From SIG455 sp045589495 (GTDB lineage: Bacteria > Bacillota > Clostridia > UMGS1810), in NCBI GenBank assembly GCA_045589495.1, contig JAZNPF010000002.1:1-49799 (forward strand): DNA of 49,799 bases. The letters are read 5' to 3'. The notes under the pieces were generated by a model that saw only the letters and a program-made list of their open reading frames with translations, was not told where the DNA came from and ran no database searches. This document shows positions 18,239-27,156 of the stretch, piece by piece. The position numbers and the translations under genes were made by a program. How positions within the stretch are numbered: the first letter of the stretch is position 1; the number at the start of each line of letters is the position of its first letter.

Positions 18239-18766
18239 CTACCGCAAAAATTTCTTTATGTTTATCTCTATTATATCTTCTCCGTCAGTATCTTCTATAC
18301 ACATTTTATGCGGAACAAGTTTTTCGTCAAGTTCTAAAAGTGCCGTCGCTCTGTACGGAGTATTACCGGATATATCACAAGCAAGAACATATCCTCCGTC
18401 ATCAGACAAAATCTTTCCGCCTTTTAAATACGATTCAAAAAAATATGTCGGTATAAGTGCCAGTTCGCTGTCTGTTTTACCGGCAGTTATGTCGCCATTT
18501 TCACCCGATAAAATTGAACTGTTTTCGCCAACGGTAAGCACAATATCACCATAATCAACAATATACGTGCCATCATCTAACCGTTTGCAGACATACTCAT
18601 ATTCGTTTTTCGTTTTATTCGATTTAACCTTTGCCGAACACTCTGCTGTGTACGCACTTTTAAACATTGTTTCTATTCTACTGTCAATACTGACGTTGTC
18701 AGCACTGCATCCTGTAAGCAACGTTATCATAAGTAACAATGTAAAGCCGGTTTTTAGCAGTTGCAC
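18239..18766 (-). CDS. YdcC/GerS-like lipoprotein
   Basis: A 175-residue lipoprotein: signal peptide with lipobox LLTGC (Cys20), then a beta-rich domain with alternating strands (YEYVCKRLDDGTYIVDYGDIV and similar), consistent with the LolA-like fold. The gene sits directly between acpS-nnrD and alr, exactly where Bacillus has ydcC and where Clostridioides difficile has gerS beside alr2; GerS helps cortex degradation during spore germination. The homology call rests on position, lipobox and secondary-structure pattern, not on a strong motif. The GTG start abuts the preceding TGA, with AAAGGA just upstream, implying coupled translation. Confidence 0.75.
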   Translation of the reverse strand: MQLLKTGFTLLLMITLLTGCSADNVSIDSRIETMFKSAYTAECSAKVKSNKTKNEYEYVCKRLDDGTYIVDYGDIVLTVGENSSILSGENGDITAGKTDSELALIPTYFFESYLKGGKILSDDGGYVLACDISGNTPYRATALLELDEKLVPHKMCIEDTDGEDIIEINIKKFLR

Positions 18767-20041
18767 TCAATCCTTTCTGCAGATAAAATCAATCGCATAC
18801 GGGATATTCTCTATGATGTCCGTGGGAGTCATACCATACTCACCCTTACCAAGAGCACAGATATCTGCCGCAAAAGAGTGGATATATACGCCGCATTGAA
18901 CGGCATTTTTTATGCCCTGACCAACAAAAGATGCAATAATACCCGTAAGCACATCTCCGCTGCCGCCAGTCGCCATTCCGGGATTTCCAAGAAGATTGGT
19001 GTATATCTTTCCATCTTTTTCCGCAATCAGAGTTTTCTCTGATTTCAGCACAAGCGTCACACCCCATTTGGCAGCAAATTCTTTGGCATATTTTTCTCTG
19101 TCCGAATTTATCTGTTCAACCGTATATCCGCTTATGCGCGCAAACTCTGCTATGTGCGGAGTAAGGACGACATCAGTTTCTGCCGTTTTTAATATATTTA
19201 TATTCCGTGCAAGCGCATTTAGACCATCTGCATCTATAATAACGGGGACTTTAACCTCACGCAGCACACGTTTCAAAATAAAATAAACATCTTTTGTGTT
19301 TGAAAGTCCGCACCCAAATGCAAGAACAGAAGAATTGTTTGCTTTTTCAATTATATCGTCTGCACAATCTTTTAAAAGGCTTACACCGTTATCCTTTAAA
19401 GGATATGTCATAACCTCATGCAAAGAGATTTCAAAAATACTGTTCAGGCTATCTGCACAACCTAAAGTGATAAGTCCGCCGCCGGATTTAAGTGCCGCTT
19501 TTGAAGACATAATTGCCGCACCGGTAAGTCCTTTTGAACCTGCAACAATAAATATTTTACCGCAATCGCCTTTATGAGCATCTGCTCTTCTTGGCAGTAT
19601 AGAAGATTTTACTGTTTTATACGAAATTACACCGCTTTCGTCCACATCGGTTCTATCAATCAAACCGTACAGATTTTTTACTCTGTCATCACATTCAATC
19701 ATTACCGCAGCAACGGCAATCCCACCGTCATGAGAGATTGTTACTTCAGTTTTCTTTGCACCGGTCTTATTTAAAAGCGTCAAAATATTATCACTGAATT
19801 TGAAATATGGTTTTCCGAGATTATCCCTTAAAACAGAAATATCACGCAGTTCAAAGCCACGTACGCCACAGCCCAACGCTTTGGCAAACGCTTCTTTGGC
19901 GGCAAAGTTTGCCGCAATTCTTTCTGCGGCTTTTACTCCTTTAAACAAAGAACTCTCATCTTCGTTAAAGCATTTTTTTATAAATGCGTCGCCAATATCT
20001 TCAAATCTTGAAATCTGCGCAATATCTATTCCGATAAGCAT
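18767..20041 (-). CDS. Fused holo-ACP synthase and ADP-dependent NAD(P)H-hydrate dehydratase
   Basis: One uninterrupted 424-residue frame joins two enzymes. Residues 1 to about 115 are AcpS, which transfers 4'-phosphopantetheine from CoA to acyl carrier protein: D6 in GIDIAQ and E50 in AAKEAFAKAL are the Mg-binding residues, and the domain ends with the SHDGGIAVAAV strand. Residues about 145-424 are NnrD, which dehydrates S-NAD(P)HX: LPRRADAHKGDCGKIFIVAGS start, DADGLNAL, TPHIAEFARI, and the catalytic GSGD at 360-363. The NnrE epimerase domain that often accompanies NnrD is absent. A linker of about 30 residues joins them. Separate acpS and nnrD genes are normal neighbours in Clostridia. Confidence 0.92.
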   Translation of the reverse strand: MLIGIDIAQISRFEDIGDAFIKKCFNEDESSLFKGVKAAERIAANFAAKEAFAKALGCGVRGFELRDISVLRDNLGKPYFKFSDNILTLLNKTGAKKTEVTISHDGGIAVAAVMIECDDRVKNLYGLIDRTDVDESGVISYKTVKSSILPRRADAHKGDCGKIFIVAGSKGLTGAAIMSSKAALKSGGGLITLGCADSLNSIFEISLHEVMTYPLKDNGVSLLKDCADDIIEKANNSSVLAFGCGLSNTKDVYFILKRVLREVKVPVIIDADGLNALARNINILKTAETDVVLTPHIAEFARISGYTVEQINSDREKYAKEFAAKWGVTLVLKSEKTLIAEKDGKIYTNLLGNPGMATGGSGDVLTGIIASFVGQGIKNAVQCGVYIHSFAADICALGKGEYGMTPTDIIENIPYAIDFICRKD

Positions 20042-20061
20042 ATAATTCTCTCTTTTCCAAA

Positions 20062-20583
20062 TTACATTTCACGCGTAAAAACATTTCTTGGTACAAATGT
20101 TTTAAATGCTTCAAGCATTCTTTCTGTAGGTTCAAATACAAGTTTGATTTTTTGTCCGTCTTTTGAGAATACGGCAAAATATTCCCTGCCGTTATTTGCT
20201 CTTGAAGATGCGTCAATGACACGCGTGAAATTTGCGTTTTCTTCGTTTTTGTACCTTGCATCGCCAACAGGTGCAACAATATCAAAAGTTCTGGAATGGA
20301 CCGTAATAAGTCTTTTGCGTTTTCTGCGGTTAACTATGCTGTCCACGTCAAGTTCACCGTTTGTTACAATATACTCATACTCCACATTCTGAGCACTGAT
20401 AAGATAATACGCGCCATAAATAACACCTGCAATAAGCAAAAGAACTATTCCGCTTATGGGTGTTAAAAGCAAAAATGTACATAACATCAACAAAACAAAC
20501 ATTGCAATAAGTATGCCCGCTATTTTAAGTATTTCTTTAGCGCCTTTTTTACGGGATACGATATACTCCAAAAAAATATCCAT
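20062..20583 (-). CDS. DUF6106-like membrane protein
   Basis: 173 residues from the start used here. A cytoplasmic front (MDIFLEYIVSRKKG) leads into two closely spaced transmembrane helices (about 20-38 and 43-62), then a soluble domain containing NVEYEYIVTNGELDVD and NRRKRKR, which I associate with DUF6106 proteins of Clostridia. The role is unknown; two helices and a C-terminal domain resemble PH-like membrane proteins. The open frame extends 17 codons further, but GGAGG lies nine bases before the ATG used here. It precedes acpS-nnrD by 20 bases. Confidence 0.75.
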   Translation of the reverse strand: MDIFLEYIVSRKKGAKEILKIAGILIAMFVLLMLCTFLLLTPISGIVLLLIAGVIYGAYYLISAQNVEYEYIVTNGELDVDSIVNRRKRKRLITVHSRTFDIVAPVGDARYKNEENANFTRVIDASSRANNGREYFAVFSKDGQKIKLVFEPTERMLEAFKTFVPRNVFTREM

Positions 20584-20679
20584 AAATATACTCCTCCGTC
20601 TATATAATATTGGCAGGCTTGCCGTTATCAGCACACCTGCCTTAATTTATTATTGATTATATCTTTATCCATTATGTAA

Positions 20680-21090
20680 TTACTGTGCGTTTTTCGGGTT
20701 GACAATATCTCTCCAGTCAAGATCGCCACGTTCCAGACCACGCACAAGTACTTCGGCAGTAGCAACATTGGTTGCAAGCGGAATGTTGTGAACATCACAC
20801 AATCTGAAAAGTGCAGAAACATCAGGTTCATGCGGTTGTGCTGTTAAAGGATCGCGGAAAAATATTACCAAATCAATCTCATTATACGCAATACGCGCAC
20901 CAATCTGCTGATCTCCGCCCTGAGGTCCTGATAAAAATCTATGAACTTTCAAGCCTGTGGCATCTGAAACCAACCCGCCCGTGGTGCCGGTGGCAAACAA
21001 TGTGTTTTTTGAGAGTATAGATGTATATGCAATGCAAAACTGTACCATCAATTCTTTTTTCTTGTCGTGTGCTATAAGTGCTATATTCAT
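20680..21090 (-). CDS. mgsA: Methylglyoxal synthase
   Basis: Converts dihydroxyacetone phosphate to methylglyoxal and phosphate, a bypass of lower glycolysis that relieves sugar-phosphate stress. 136 residues with the phosphate-binding FATGTTGGL, the block SGPQGGDQQIGARI, the catalytic-Asp segment FFRDPL, and DVHNIPLATNVATAE near the C-terminus. It follows minD by 32 bases with an AAAGGATGG site and likely shares its transcript, as in other Clostridia. It competes with TpiA, also encoded in this window, for the same substrate. Confidence 0.96.
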   Translation of the reverse strand: MNIALIAHDKKKELMVQFCIAYTSILSKNTLFATGTTGGLVSDATGLKVHRFLSGPQGGDQQIGARIAYNEIDLVIFFRDPLTAQPHEPDVSALFRLCDVHNIPLATNVATAEVLVRGLERGDLDWRDIVNPKNAQ

Positions 21091-21122
21091 TTGTTTACCA
21101 TCCTTTTCTTTTAATTTGCAAT

Positions 21123-21917
21123 TTATTTTTTGGAAAATAACTTTTTCAATTTGCGAAAAAATTTGTCCTCGTCAGGCATCTCCATTATGGGAACGTGACG
21201 TCCCATCAAACGTTCTGCAATATTTCTGTACGCCGTGCCAGAAAGTGACGACGGCATTTCAGCAACAGTTTCATTTCTGCTTGCCGCAATTATTACATCA
21301 GTATCATCAGGAACAATTCCTATCACCTGAACGCCGAGCGCATCAATGGCATCGTCTACATTCATCATATAACCGTGCTTAATTAAGTTTGGATGTATGC
21401 GGTTTATGATAAAACGCACATCATCCACACCCTGTTCTGCAAGCAGGTCTATAATTCTGTCAGCATCACGTATGGCGGATTTTTCAGCCATTGTGACAAC
21501 AAGTGCCTTATCAGCCCCTGCAACTGCATTCCTGAACCCCTGCTCAATTCCTGCAGGACAATCAATAAGAACGAAGTCTGCATCTTTTCTGAGTCTGTTG
21601 CAAAGGCGACGCATATCATCTTCGTTTATGGCAGTTTTGTCACAAGTCTGTGCTGCTGCCAGAAACTTAAGATTAGGACGTCTTACATCTGTCAGGAGTG
21701 CTTTGTCATAAAGGCTTTCATCTCTGATAACATCAACAATATCATAAACAATGCTGTCTTCCATTCCAAGCATAACATCAAGGTTCCTCAAGCCTATATC
21801 AGTATCAACAAGAATAACCTTTTTACCCAGAGCCGCCAGAGCAATACCTACATTTGCTGTAGTGGTACTTTTGCCGACTCCGCCTTTTCCGGATGTTATA
21901 ACAATTATCTCTGCCAT
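21123..21917 (-). CDS. minD: Septum site-determining ATPase MinD
   Basis: A deviant-Walker ATPase of the ParA/MinD family that binds the membrane and recruits the division inhibitor. 264 residues. The deviant Walker A is SGKGGVGKST (9-18), followed by DTDIGLRNLDVMLG and the DCPAGIEQGF motif. The C-terminal basic amphipathic tail (FFRKLKKLFSKK) is the membrane-targeting helix. The usual partners minC (normally just upstream) and minE are absent from this locus. It has its own promoter at 21954-21982 and a GGGAGGG site. Confidence 0.96.
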   Translation of the reverse strand: MAEIIVITSGKGGVGKSTTTANVGIALAALGKKVILVDTDIGLRNLDVMLGMEDSIVYDIVDVIRDESLYDKALLTDVRRPNLKFLAAAQTCDKTAINEDDMRRLCNRLRKDADFVLIDCPAGIEQGFRNAVAGADKALVVTMAEKSAIRDADRIIDLLAEQGVDDVRFIINRIHPNLIKHGYMMNVDDAIDALGVQVIGIVPDDTDVIIAASRNETVAEMPSSLSGTAYRNIAERLMGRHVPIMEMPDEDKFFRKLKKLFSKK

Positions 21918-21953
21918 CAGAGCATCCCTCCCGTCAAACGCTGCTCCATCACT

Positions 21954-21982
21954 ATAATACTATATCCACGAAGATTTGTCTA
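21954..21982 (-). promoter_or_regulatory. Promoter of minD-mgsA
   Basis: TAGACA, 17 bases, TATTAT on the minus strand, 5/6 matches in both hexamers. It lies in the 129-base gap after the class B PBP gene. The same gap holds a weak AAATAA/TTATTT hairpin (22026-22041) that could partly terminate the mre operon. Confidence 0.65.
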
Positions 21983-22046
21983 TATCTTGCGTTTATTTTT
22001 TTACTGTTTTGTAACTTTTTAACATAAATAACCGTTTATTTTTGTG

Positions 22047-24098
22047 TCAGGGTAAAAGTGTATTTTTATAAGACACATTATCTTTATGCGACACAGCACC
22101 AATTTTAAAATATGCGTCAAACACCTGTCTTGCAATCGGTGCTATAGCATTACCGGAGCCTGCATTTTCCACAACCACCGCAACTGCTATCTGCGGATTG
22201 TCATACGGAGCAAACGCAACGAATATACCATTTGCCGCACCGGTAGAAACCTGAGCGGAACCGGTTTTTGCACACACTGCTATGGGATAATCGGCAAATA
22301 CGCTTCCAGCAGTACCGCCCTCCATACACACTTTACGCATACCTGAAAATATAGCATCTTTTGTAGATTGTTTCATATCAATCTGCTTCATGATTTCCGG
22401 TTCAGAAGAAACCGTTTCTTCTCCGGTTTGTCTGTCACGCACATTTTTAAGCAAATGCGCGCGGTATCGTGTGCCGCCGTTTGCCAGAGTGGCGGTATAA
22501 CTTGCCATCTGTATAGGTGAAAAAAGATTGAACGATTGCCCTATTGCCATCTGCAGAGTATCACCGGGGAACCATTGCTGATCAAACACTTTTTGTTTAT
22601 ACTGAGGATTGGCAAGTGTGCCTTTTGTTTCACCATCTATTTCTATTCCCGTATATTCGCCAAGCCCCATTTTTTTGCCATACTCAACCATTTTATCAAC
22701 ACCGAGTCTGCGCCCTGCCTCATAAAAGAAATAGTTGCATGAATCACGCAAAGCATCGGATACGTTTATCGGCCCATGATTTTTGCCCGTGTCACTATAA
22801 ATCCAGCAATTGAATTTCTGTCCGTAATATTCGTACACACCCTCATCATAAATAATTTCCGAAGGGGATATAACATTTTCTTCCAAAGCCGCAATTGCTG
22901 TAAGCATTTTAAATGTAGAACCCGGCTCATAAGCACCGCTTACGGCACGGTTAAACATAGGTCTGGTTGGATTATTATAAAGTGAATTATAGTCTTTTTC
23001 AAAAGTTTTCGGATTAAATGACGGATAATTGGCAAGCGCCAGAATTTCACCGTTATTGACATCAACTGCTACACATGCGCCTGAAGACGCTCTGTAACCG
23101 CTGGTGTTACCGCTGCGTAAAGACGCAATAGTATTTGCAAGCCCCGATTCTGCAGCATACTGAATATCTGCATCTATGGTAAGCAACGCATCATTACCTG
23201 CTATAGGCGAAACCTCACTTGTAATCGATGCAGTTTTTCCTTTGAATGTCTGCTCTACACTGCTTCTTCCGTCTTTACCGCGTATATATTTTTCAAGATA
23301 TTTTTCCATTCCGTCTTTACCTATGATGTCATTCATACCGTAATTTTCGTTTTTTAACTGTTCATATTCTTCCTGATATATAATTCCCACACGACCTAAA
23401 ATATGTGCCGCAAGACCGTCATTTACGTATTCACGCACAGGACTGGTTATAATGTTGACACCGTCAAAATCCATACTGCGTTCACGTATAATCATAACAA
23501 CTGAAGAATCAACATCAGATGCAAAAGTATACGGGTTGCTGACTCCGAATACCCTTGATGTCATCTCATAACGGACACCCACAATTTTACGTTTTTGTTC
23601 AGCCGAATACGCATCTGACACTTTATAACGTTCACATAATTTTTTAAAAAACGCATCAGCGGTATACGGTTTTACCTTTTCCTTGTCACACAAAGACGCA
23701 ATTCTCTTATGCCTTTCCGTATTTTCATATTCCGTATAGGTAAAATCAGTTCCTGTGTTGTTTAACGGAAGAGTGTCTATATATTTTTGTCCGTATGCAT
23801 CCATAAGGTTTATCAGTGATAGAATTGTATGATTCAACTGCTCATCCGTTGCTGCAGTCTTTTGGAATTGCACGGAAAAACCCATTCTGTTTGTAACAAG
23901 CGGTCTTCCGTAACGGTCAAGTATCTCACCGCGCGGAGCAGCGATGGTCATTGATCTGACAAGACGGCTTTCACTTTTTTGTGCGTACTTGCTTCCGTTT
24001 ACAAGTTGCAGGTCAACAAGGCGTATAAGTATAAGAAACGCAAGAACAGCGGTAAAAATATATATTATTATGATTTTATTGGACTCTCTTTCCTGCAT
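22047..24098 (-). CDS. mrdA: Class B penicillin-binding protein 2 (elongasome transpeptidase)
   Basis: A monofunctional transpeptidase that cross-links lateral-wall peptidoglycan with RodA and MreBCD. 683 residues: one membrane anchor (about 9-31), the pedestal signature APRGEILDRYGRPL at 54-67, then the transpeptidase with STFK (394-397), SCN (453-455) and KTG (611-613). The open frame has ten extra codons from a TTG, but GAAAGGTG lies seven bases before the ATG chosen. It closes the miaB-mreBCD operon. The match to MrdA/PBP2 rather than FtsI rests on its place after mreD. Confidence 0.94.
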   Translation of the reverse strand: MQERESNKIIIIYIFTAVLAFLILIRLVDLQLVNGSKYAQKSESRLVRSMTIAAPRGEILDRYGRPLVTNRMGFSVQFQKTAATDEQLNHTILSLINLMDAYGQKYIDTLPLNNTGTDFTYTEYENTERHKRIASLCDKEKVKPYTADAFFKKLCERYKVSDAYSAEQKRKIVGVRYEMTSRVFGVSNPYTFASDVDSSVVMIIRERSMDFDGVNIITSPVREYVNDGLAAHILGRVGIIYQEEYEQLKNENYGMNDIIGKDGMEKYLEKYIRGKDGRSSVEQTFKGKTASITSEVSPIAGNDALLTIDADIQYAAESGLANTIASLRSGNTSGYRASSGACVAVDVNNGEILALANYPSFNPKTFEKDYNSLYNNPTRPMFNRAVSGAYEPGSTFKMLTAIAALEENVISPSEIIYDEGVYEYYGQKFNCWIYSDTGKNHGPINVSDALRDSCNYFFYEAGRRLGVDKMVEYGKKMGLGEYTGIEIDGETKGTLANPQYKQKVFDQQWFPGDTLQMAIGQSFNLFSPIQMASYTATLANGGTRYRAHLLKNVRDRQTGEETVSSEPEIMKQIDMKQSTKDAIFSGMRKVCMEGGTAGSVFADYPIAVCAKTGSAQVSTGAANGIFVAFAPYDNPQIAVAVVVENAGSGNAIAPIARQVFDAYFKIGAVSHKDNVSYKNTLLP

Positions 24099-24140
24099 TT
24101 TCTCACACCTTTCCGTTAGCCGAAACAATATAATCCGTCA

Positions 24141-24656
24141 CTAGTCAAGCAGGGAATGAATATTTCTTACCCGCAAAAATTTATTTACAAAAAAGTATAC
24201 CGGTATTGTGATAATGGCGTTATATACGCACTCAATAAGTATAACGCGGACAATCATATAAAAAAAATGTGCACCGCCGAATATAGCAAAACAAAATATA
24301 AAGTATATAAGTTCATACACAAACGTACTTATTGCCACAAGTATTGCCGCAGCACGCGGTGTTTCTCTGAAAAACTCCTGACCTAAAAGTACAACACCTA
24401 TAGAAAGGTACATCATCAAAAGTGCATTAAAGCCTGTTATTCTTCCGCCCGAAATATCAAGCAGAAGCCCCGCCGTTACAGCAAAGACAGCAGACGGAAC
24501 ACAGTCGTTCATTAAAGAAAAGCAAATCCCCATCACCAGTATAAGTGACGGTGCTATTCCGAAAACGGTCAGTTCGCTCAATAAAGTGGTCTGCAAAATA
24601 AGAGCAGCAAAAAGCAGGACGTATGAAAGTATATAACGTCTTTTCTTTTTGCTCAT
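24141..24656 (-). CDS. mreD: Rod shape-determining protein MreD
   Basis: A 171-residue polytopic membrane protein with about five hydrophobic helices and a basic N-terminus (MSKKKRRY). It belongs to the elongasome and links MreC and PBP2/RodA to MreB filaments. MreD is poorly conserved; the call rests on helix pattern, length, the GGRITGFNAL-type loop, and its position between mreC and the class B PBP gene. Confidence 0.92.
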   Translation of the reverse strand: MSKKKRRYILSYVLLFAALILQTTLLSELTVFGIAPSLILVMGICFSLMNDCVPSAVFAVTAGLLLDISGGRITGFNALLMMYLSIGVVLLGQEFFRETPRAAAILVAISTFVYELIYFIFCFAIFGGAHFFYMIVRVILIECVYNAIITIPVYFFVNKFLRVRNIHSLLD

Positions 24657-24678
24657 ATATGTGGCACACCTTTCCTTA

Positions 24679-25509
24679 TTATTTTAAATCGGTTATTATA
24701 AAAACCTCTGAAATACTGTCAAAATCTACTGCCGGCTCAACCGTTGCCTGTTGTGAAAGCCCAGTACCGTCATCAGTGATTTCCAAAACTTTTCCTATAT
24801 AAATGCCTTTGGGGTATATTCCGCCCATACCAGAAGTTTCAAGGTCATCACCCGCTGTTATGATTGAGTCTTTGTCAACATATACCATGCGGCATTTTCC
24901 CTGCTCCTGAAGTTTCAGATCCCCCTCTACTATTGCCGAATCACCTGTTCGTTTCACAGATGCTGCAACAGACGAAGTAGAATCTATAACAGATACGACT
25001 CTTGAATATGTAGAGCCTGCCTCACAAACGTAGCCGACAAGTCCTTTATCCGTTATTACAGCATCATAAAGTTCAACCCCGTCAAACGTACCTTTATCCA
25101 CAGTAAACGAATTGAACCAGTTTTCCCCGTCTTTTGCTATAACCTCTGCAGTTTCCGTAACATACTCCACAGTACGTTCACGCATATCAAGCATTGCCCG
25201 CAAACGGGTATTTTCCTTTTTTAATTCTTCTGTTTCACGGATTTCTTTTTCAAGCAATGCTATCTGATGTTTAAGTTCCTCGTTTTCAGACTTATACTTT
25301 TCCATATTAAAAACATACGAGAAAAAGTCACGTGTTGAATTTATTGATGTGCTTATCACTTTCTGGACTGGCGATATAATAACACCAACGGCATTGCTCA
25401 CAAAATTTGGTTTGAGCGAGGGTATGGTGGAAAGCGCCATAATTATTATAAGCAATGCTGTTGCACCAATCAGAATTACTTTTCCTTTGTTTCGTTCAAA
25501 AAAAGACAC
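24679..25509 (-). CDS. mreC: Rod shape-determining protein MreC
   Basis: A bitopic protein that stacks in the periplasm-equivalent space and activates PBP2. 276 residues: a basic N-terminus, one transmembrane helix (about 10-28), a coiled coil (about 75-110, rich in Glu/Lys/Leu), then the double beta-barrel domain with NWFNSFTVDKG and the LVGYV stretch. The start is a GTG, with AAGGAGG nine bases before it. It follows mreB by 32 bases. Confidence 0.94.
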   Translation of the reverse strand: MSFFERNKGKVILIGATALLIIIMALSTIPSLKPNFVSNAVGVIISPVQKVISTSINSTRDFFSYVFNMEKYKSENEELKHQIALLEKEIRETEELKKENTRLRAMLDMRERTVEYVTETAEVIAKDGENWFNSFTVDKGTFDGVELYDAVITDKGLVGYVCEAGSTYSRVVSVIDSTSSVAASVKRTGDSAIVEGDLKLQEQGKCRMVYVDKDSIITAGDDLETSGMGGIYPKGIYIGKVLEITDDGTGLSQQATVEPAVDFDSISEVFIITDLK

Positions 25510-25541
25510 TTTGCCACCTCCTTATTTAAAATCTTAATGGA

Positions 25542-26552
25542 TTACATTCCTTTTGATTTAATCAGTACCTTTTTAAGAATATCAATTTCCTCAAGCACTT
25601 TACCAGTGCCGAGAACTACACAGTCAAGCGGAGTCTGAGCAATATTAACGGGCATACCCGTTTCAAGTTCTATCAGTCTGTCAAGACCGCGCAAAAGCGC
25701 ACCGCCGCCGGTCAATGTAATTCCGCGTTCCATGATATCTGCAGAAAGTTCCGGCGGAGTTTTCTCAAGCGTTGTTTTGATTGCATCAACAATAGAAGTA
25801 AGCGGTTCGTCAAGAGCACGGCGGATTTCCTGCGAAGTTATAAAGATATTTTTTGGCAGACCGGTTATAAGGTCACGTCCGCGCACCTCCATGCTCATTT
25901 CTTCTGCCATTTCAAAAGCAGAGCCAATTTCAAGTTTAATTTTTTCAGCAGTTCTTTCACCTGTCATAAGGTTACACTCTTTTTTGATATAGTTGATGAT
26001 TGCATCATCAAACTCGTCACCCGCAACGCGTAAAGACTGGCTTGTAACAATACCGCCAAGAGAGATAACAGCAACTTCACTTGTACCGCCGCCGATATCA
26101 ACAACCATACATCCGGTAGGTTCTTCAACCGGAAGTTCAGCACCGATAGCCGCCGCCATAGGTTCTTCAATAAGATAAACCTCTTTAGCACCTGACGCAA
26201 GAGTTGCTTCTTCAACTGCTCTCTTTTCAACCTCCGTAACGCCCGACGGAACGCATACAATTACCCTTGGTTTCAAAAAGCCTATGCCACTCTGTGTTTT
26301 TTTGATAAAGTACTTAAGCATTGCCTGAGTAACCTCAAAGTCTGCAATAACACCGTCTTTAAGAGGACGTATAGCAACAATGTTTCCGGGCGTTCTGCCA
26401 AGCATCGCTTTAGCATCATTACCAACTGCAAGTACCTGTCCGTTTTCCTGATTTATTGCCACAACAGAAGGTTCATTTGCTATAATGCCTTTGCCTTTCA
26501 TGTGAACCAGAGTATTAGCCGTACCTAAATCTATACCGATATCTCTTTTCAT
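25542..26552 (-). CDS. mreB: Rod shape-determining actin MreB
   Basis: A bacterial actin that forms membrane-bound filaments and positions wall synthesis. 336 residues with the ATPase motifs GIDLGTANTLVH (phosphate 1), the IRPLKDGVIADF block, VVDIGGGTSEVAVISLGG (phosphate 2), and LTGGGALLRGLD (adenosine site). The ATG follows GGAGAG. First of the mreBCD trio, downstream of maf, which is a very common Bacillota order. Confidence 0.97.
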   Translation of the reverse strand: MKRDIGIDLGTANTLVHMKGKGIIANEPSVVAINQENGQVLAVGNDAKAMLGRTPGNIVAIRPLKDGVIADFEVTQAMLKYFIKKTQSGIGFLKPRVIVCVPSGVTEVEKRAVEEATLASGAKEVYLIEEPMAAAIGAELPVEEPTGCMVVDIGGGTSEVAVISLGGIVTSQSLRVAGDEFDDAIINYIKKECNLMTGERTAEKIKLEIGSAFEMAEEMSMEVRGRDLITGLPKNIFITSQEIRRALDEPLTSIVDAIKTTLEKTPPELSADIMERGITLTGGGALLRGLDRLIELETGMPVNIAQTPLDCVVLGTGKVLEEIDILKKVLIKSKGM

Positions 26553-26568
26553 TTTTCTTCTCTCCTTA

Positions 26569-27156
26569 TTATAATGAAATATTAAATTCTTTTATCATAA
26601 GATTATTAAGTGCGCAAAGCGGAAGCCCTACAACATTGAAAAAATCGCCCTTTATACCGTCGGCAAACAATCCTGCTCTGCCCTGAATTCCGTATCCTCC
26701 GGCTTTGTCAAAAGGAGCGCCGCTTGCAATATAATCATCTATTTCAGTTTCACTCAAATCTTTAAAATGTACTTCCGTCATCTCATAACCGGATGCAGTA
26801 TGCATATTTGCAGCATCAGTAACGGAAAAGCCTGTGTATACAAAATGAGTATCACCGCTTAAAGATGTAAGTATACGTTTAGCATCGTCTGAATCTTTCG
26901 GTTTTCCGATAATTTCACCATTATGCACAACAACAGTATCGGCTGCGATAACATAACAGTTTTTGCCATAAGATGCCGCAACAGATGTGCCTTTTAACAC
27001 AGCAAGTTCCTGAACGTATAGTTGCGGTGGTAAATCTTTTGGGATTTTATCCTCATCAGCACCGCTGACACACACTTCAAACTCTGTTTCCGTGTTTTTC
27101 AAAAGTTCGCATCGTCTTGGTGATTTTGACGCTAATATCAATCTTGGTTTACTCAT
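26569..27156 (-). CDS. maf: Maf-family nucleotide pyrophosphatase
   Basis: Hydrolyses non-canonical or modified nucleoside triphosphates (dTTP/UTP and modified forms) to monophosphates; first linked to septum inhibition in Bacillus. 195 residues. The N-terminal signature is LASKSPRRCELL, the catalytic region holds AADTVV with the conserved Asp, and GKPKDSDDAKRIL follows. The C-terminus has the DKAGGYGIQG motif. Its ATG overlaps the stop of the preceding gene by four bases (ATGA). Confidence 0.95.
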   Translation of the reverse strand: MSKPRLILASKSPRRCELLKNTETEFEVCVSGADEDKIPKDLPPQLYVQELAVLKGTSVAASYGKNCYVIAADTVVVHNGEIIGKPKDSDDAKRILTSLSGDTHFVYTGFSVTDAANMHTASGYEMTEVHFKDLSETEIDDYIASGAPFDKAGGYGIQGRAGLFADGIKGDFFNVVGLPLCALNNLMIKEFNISL

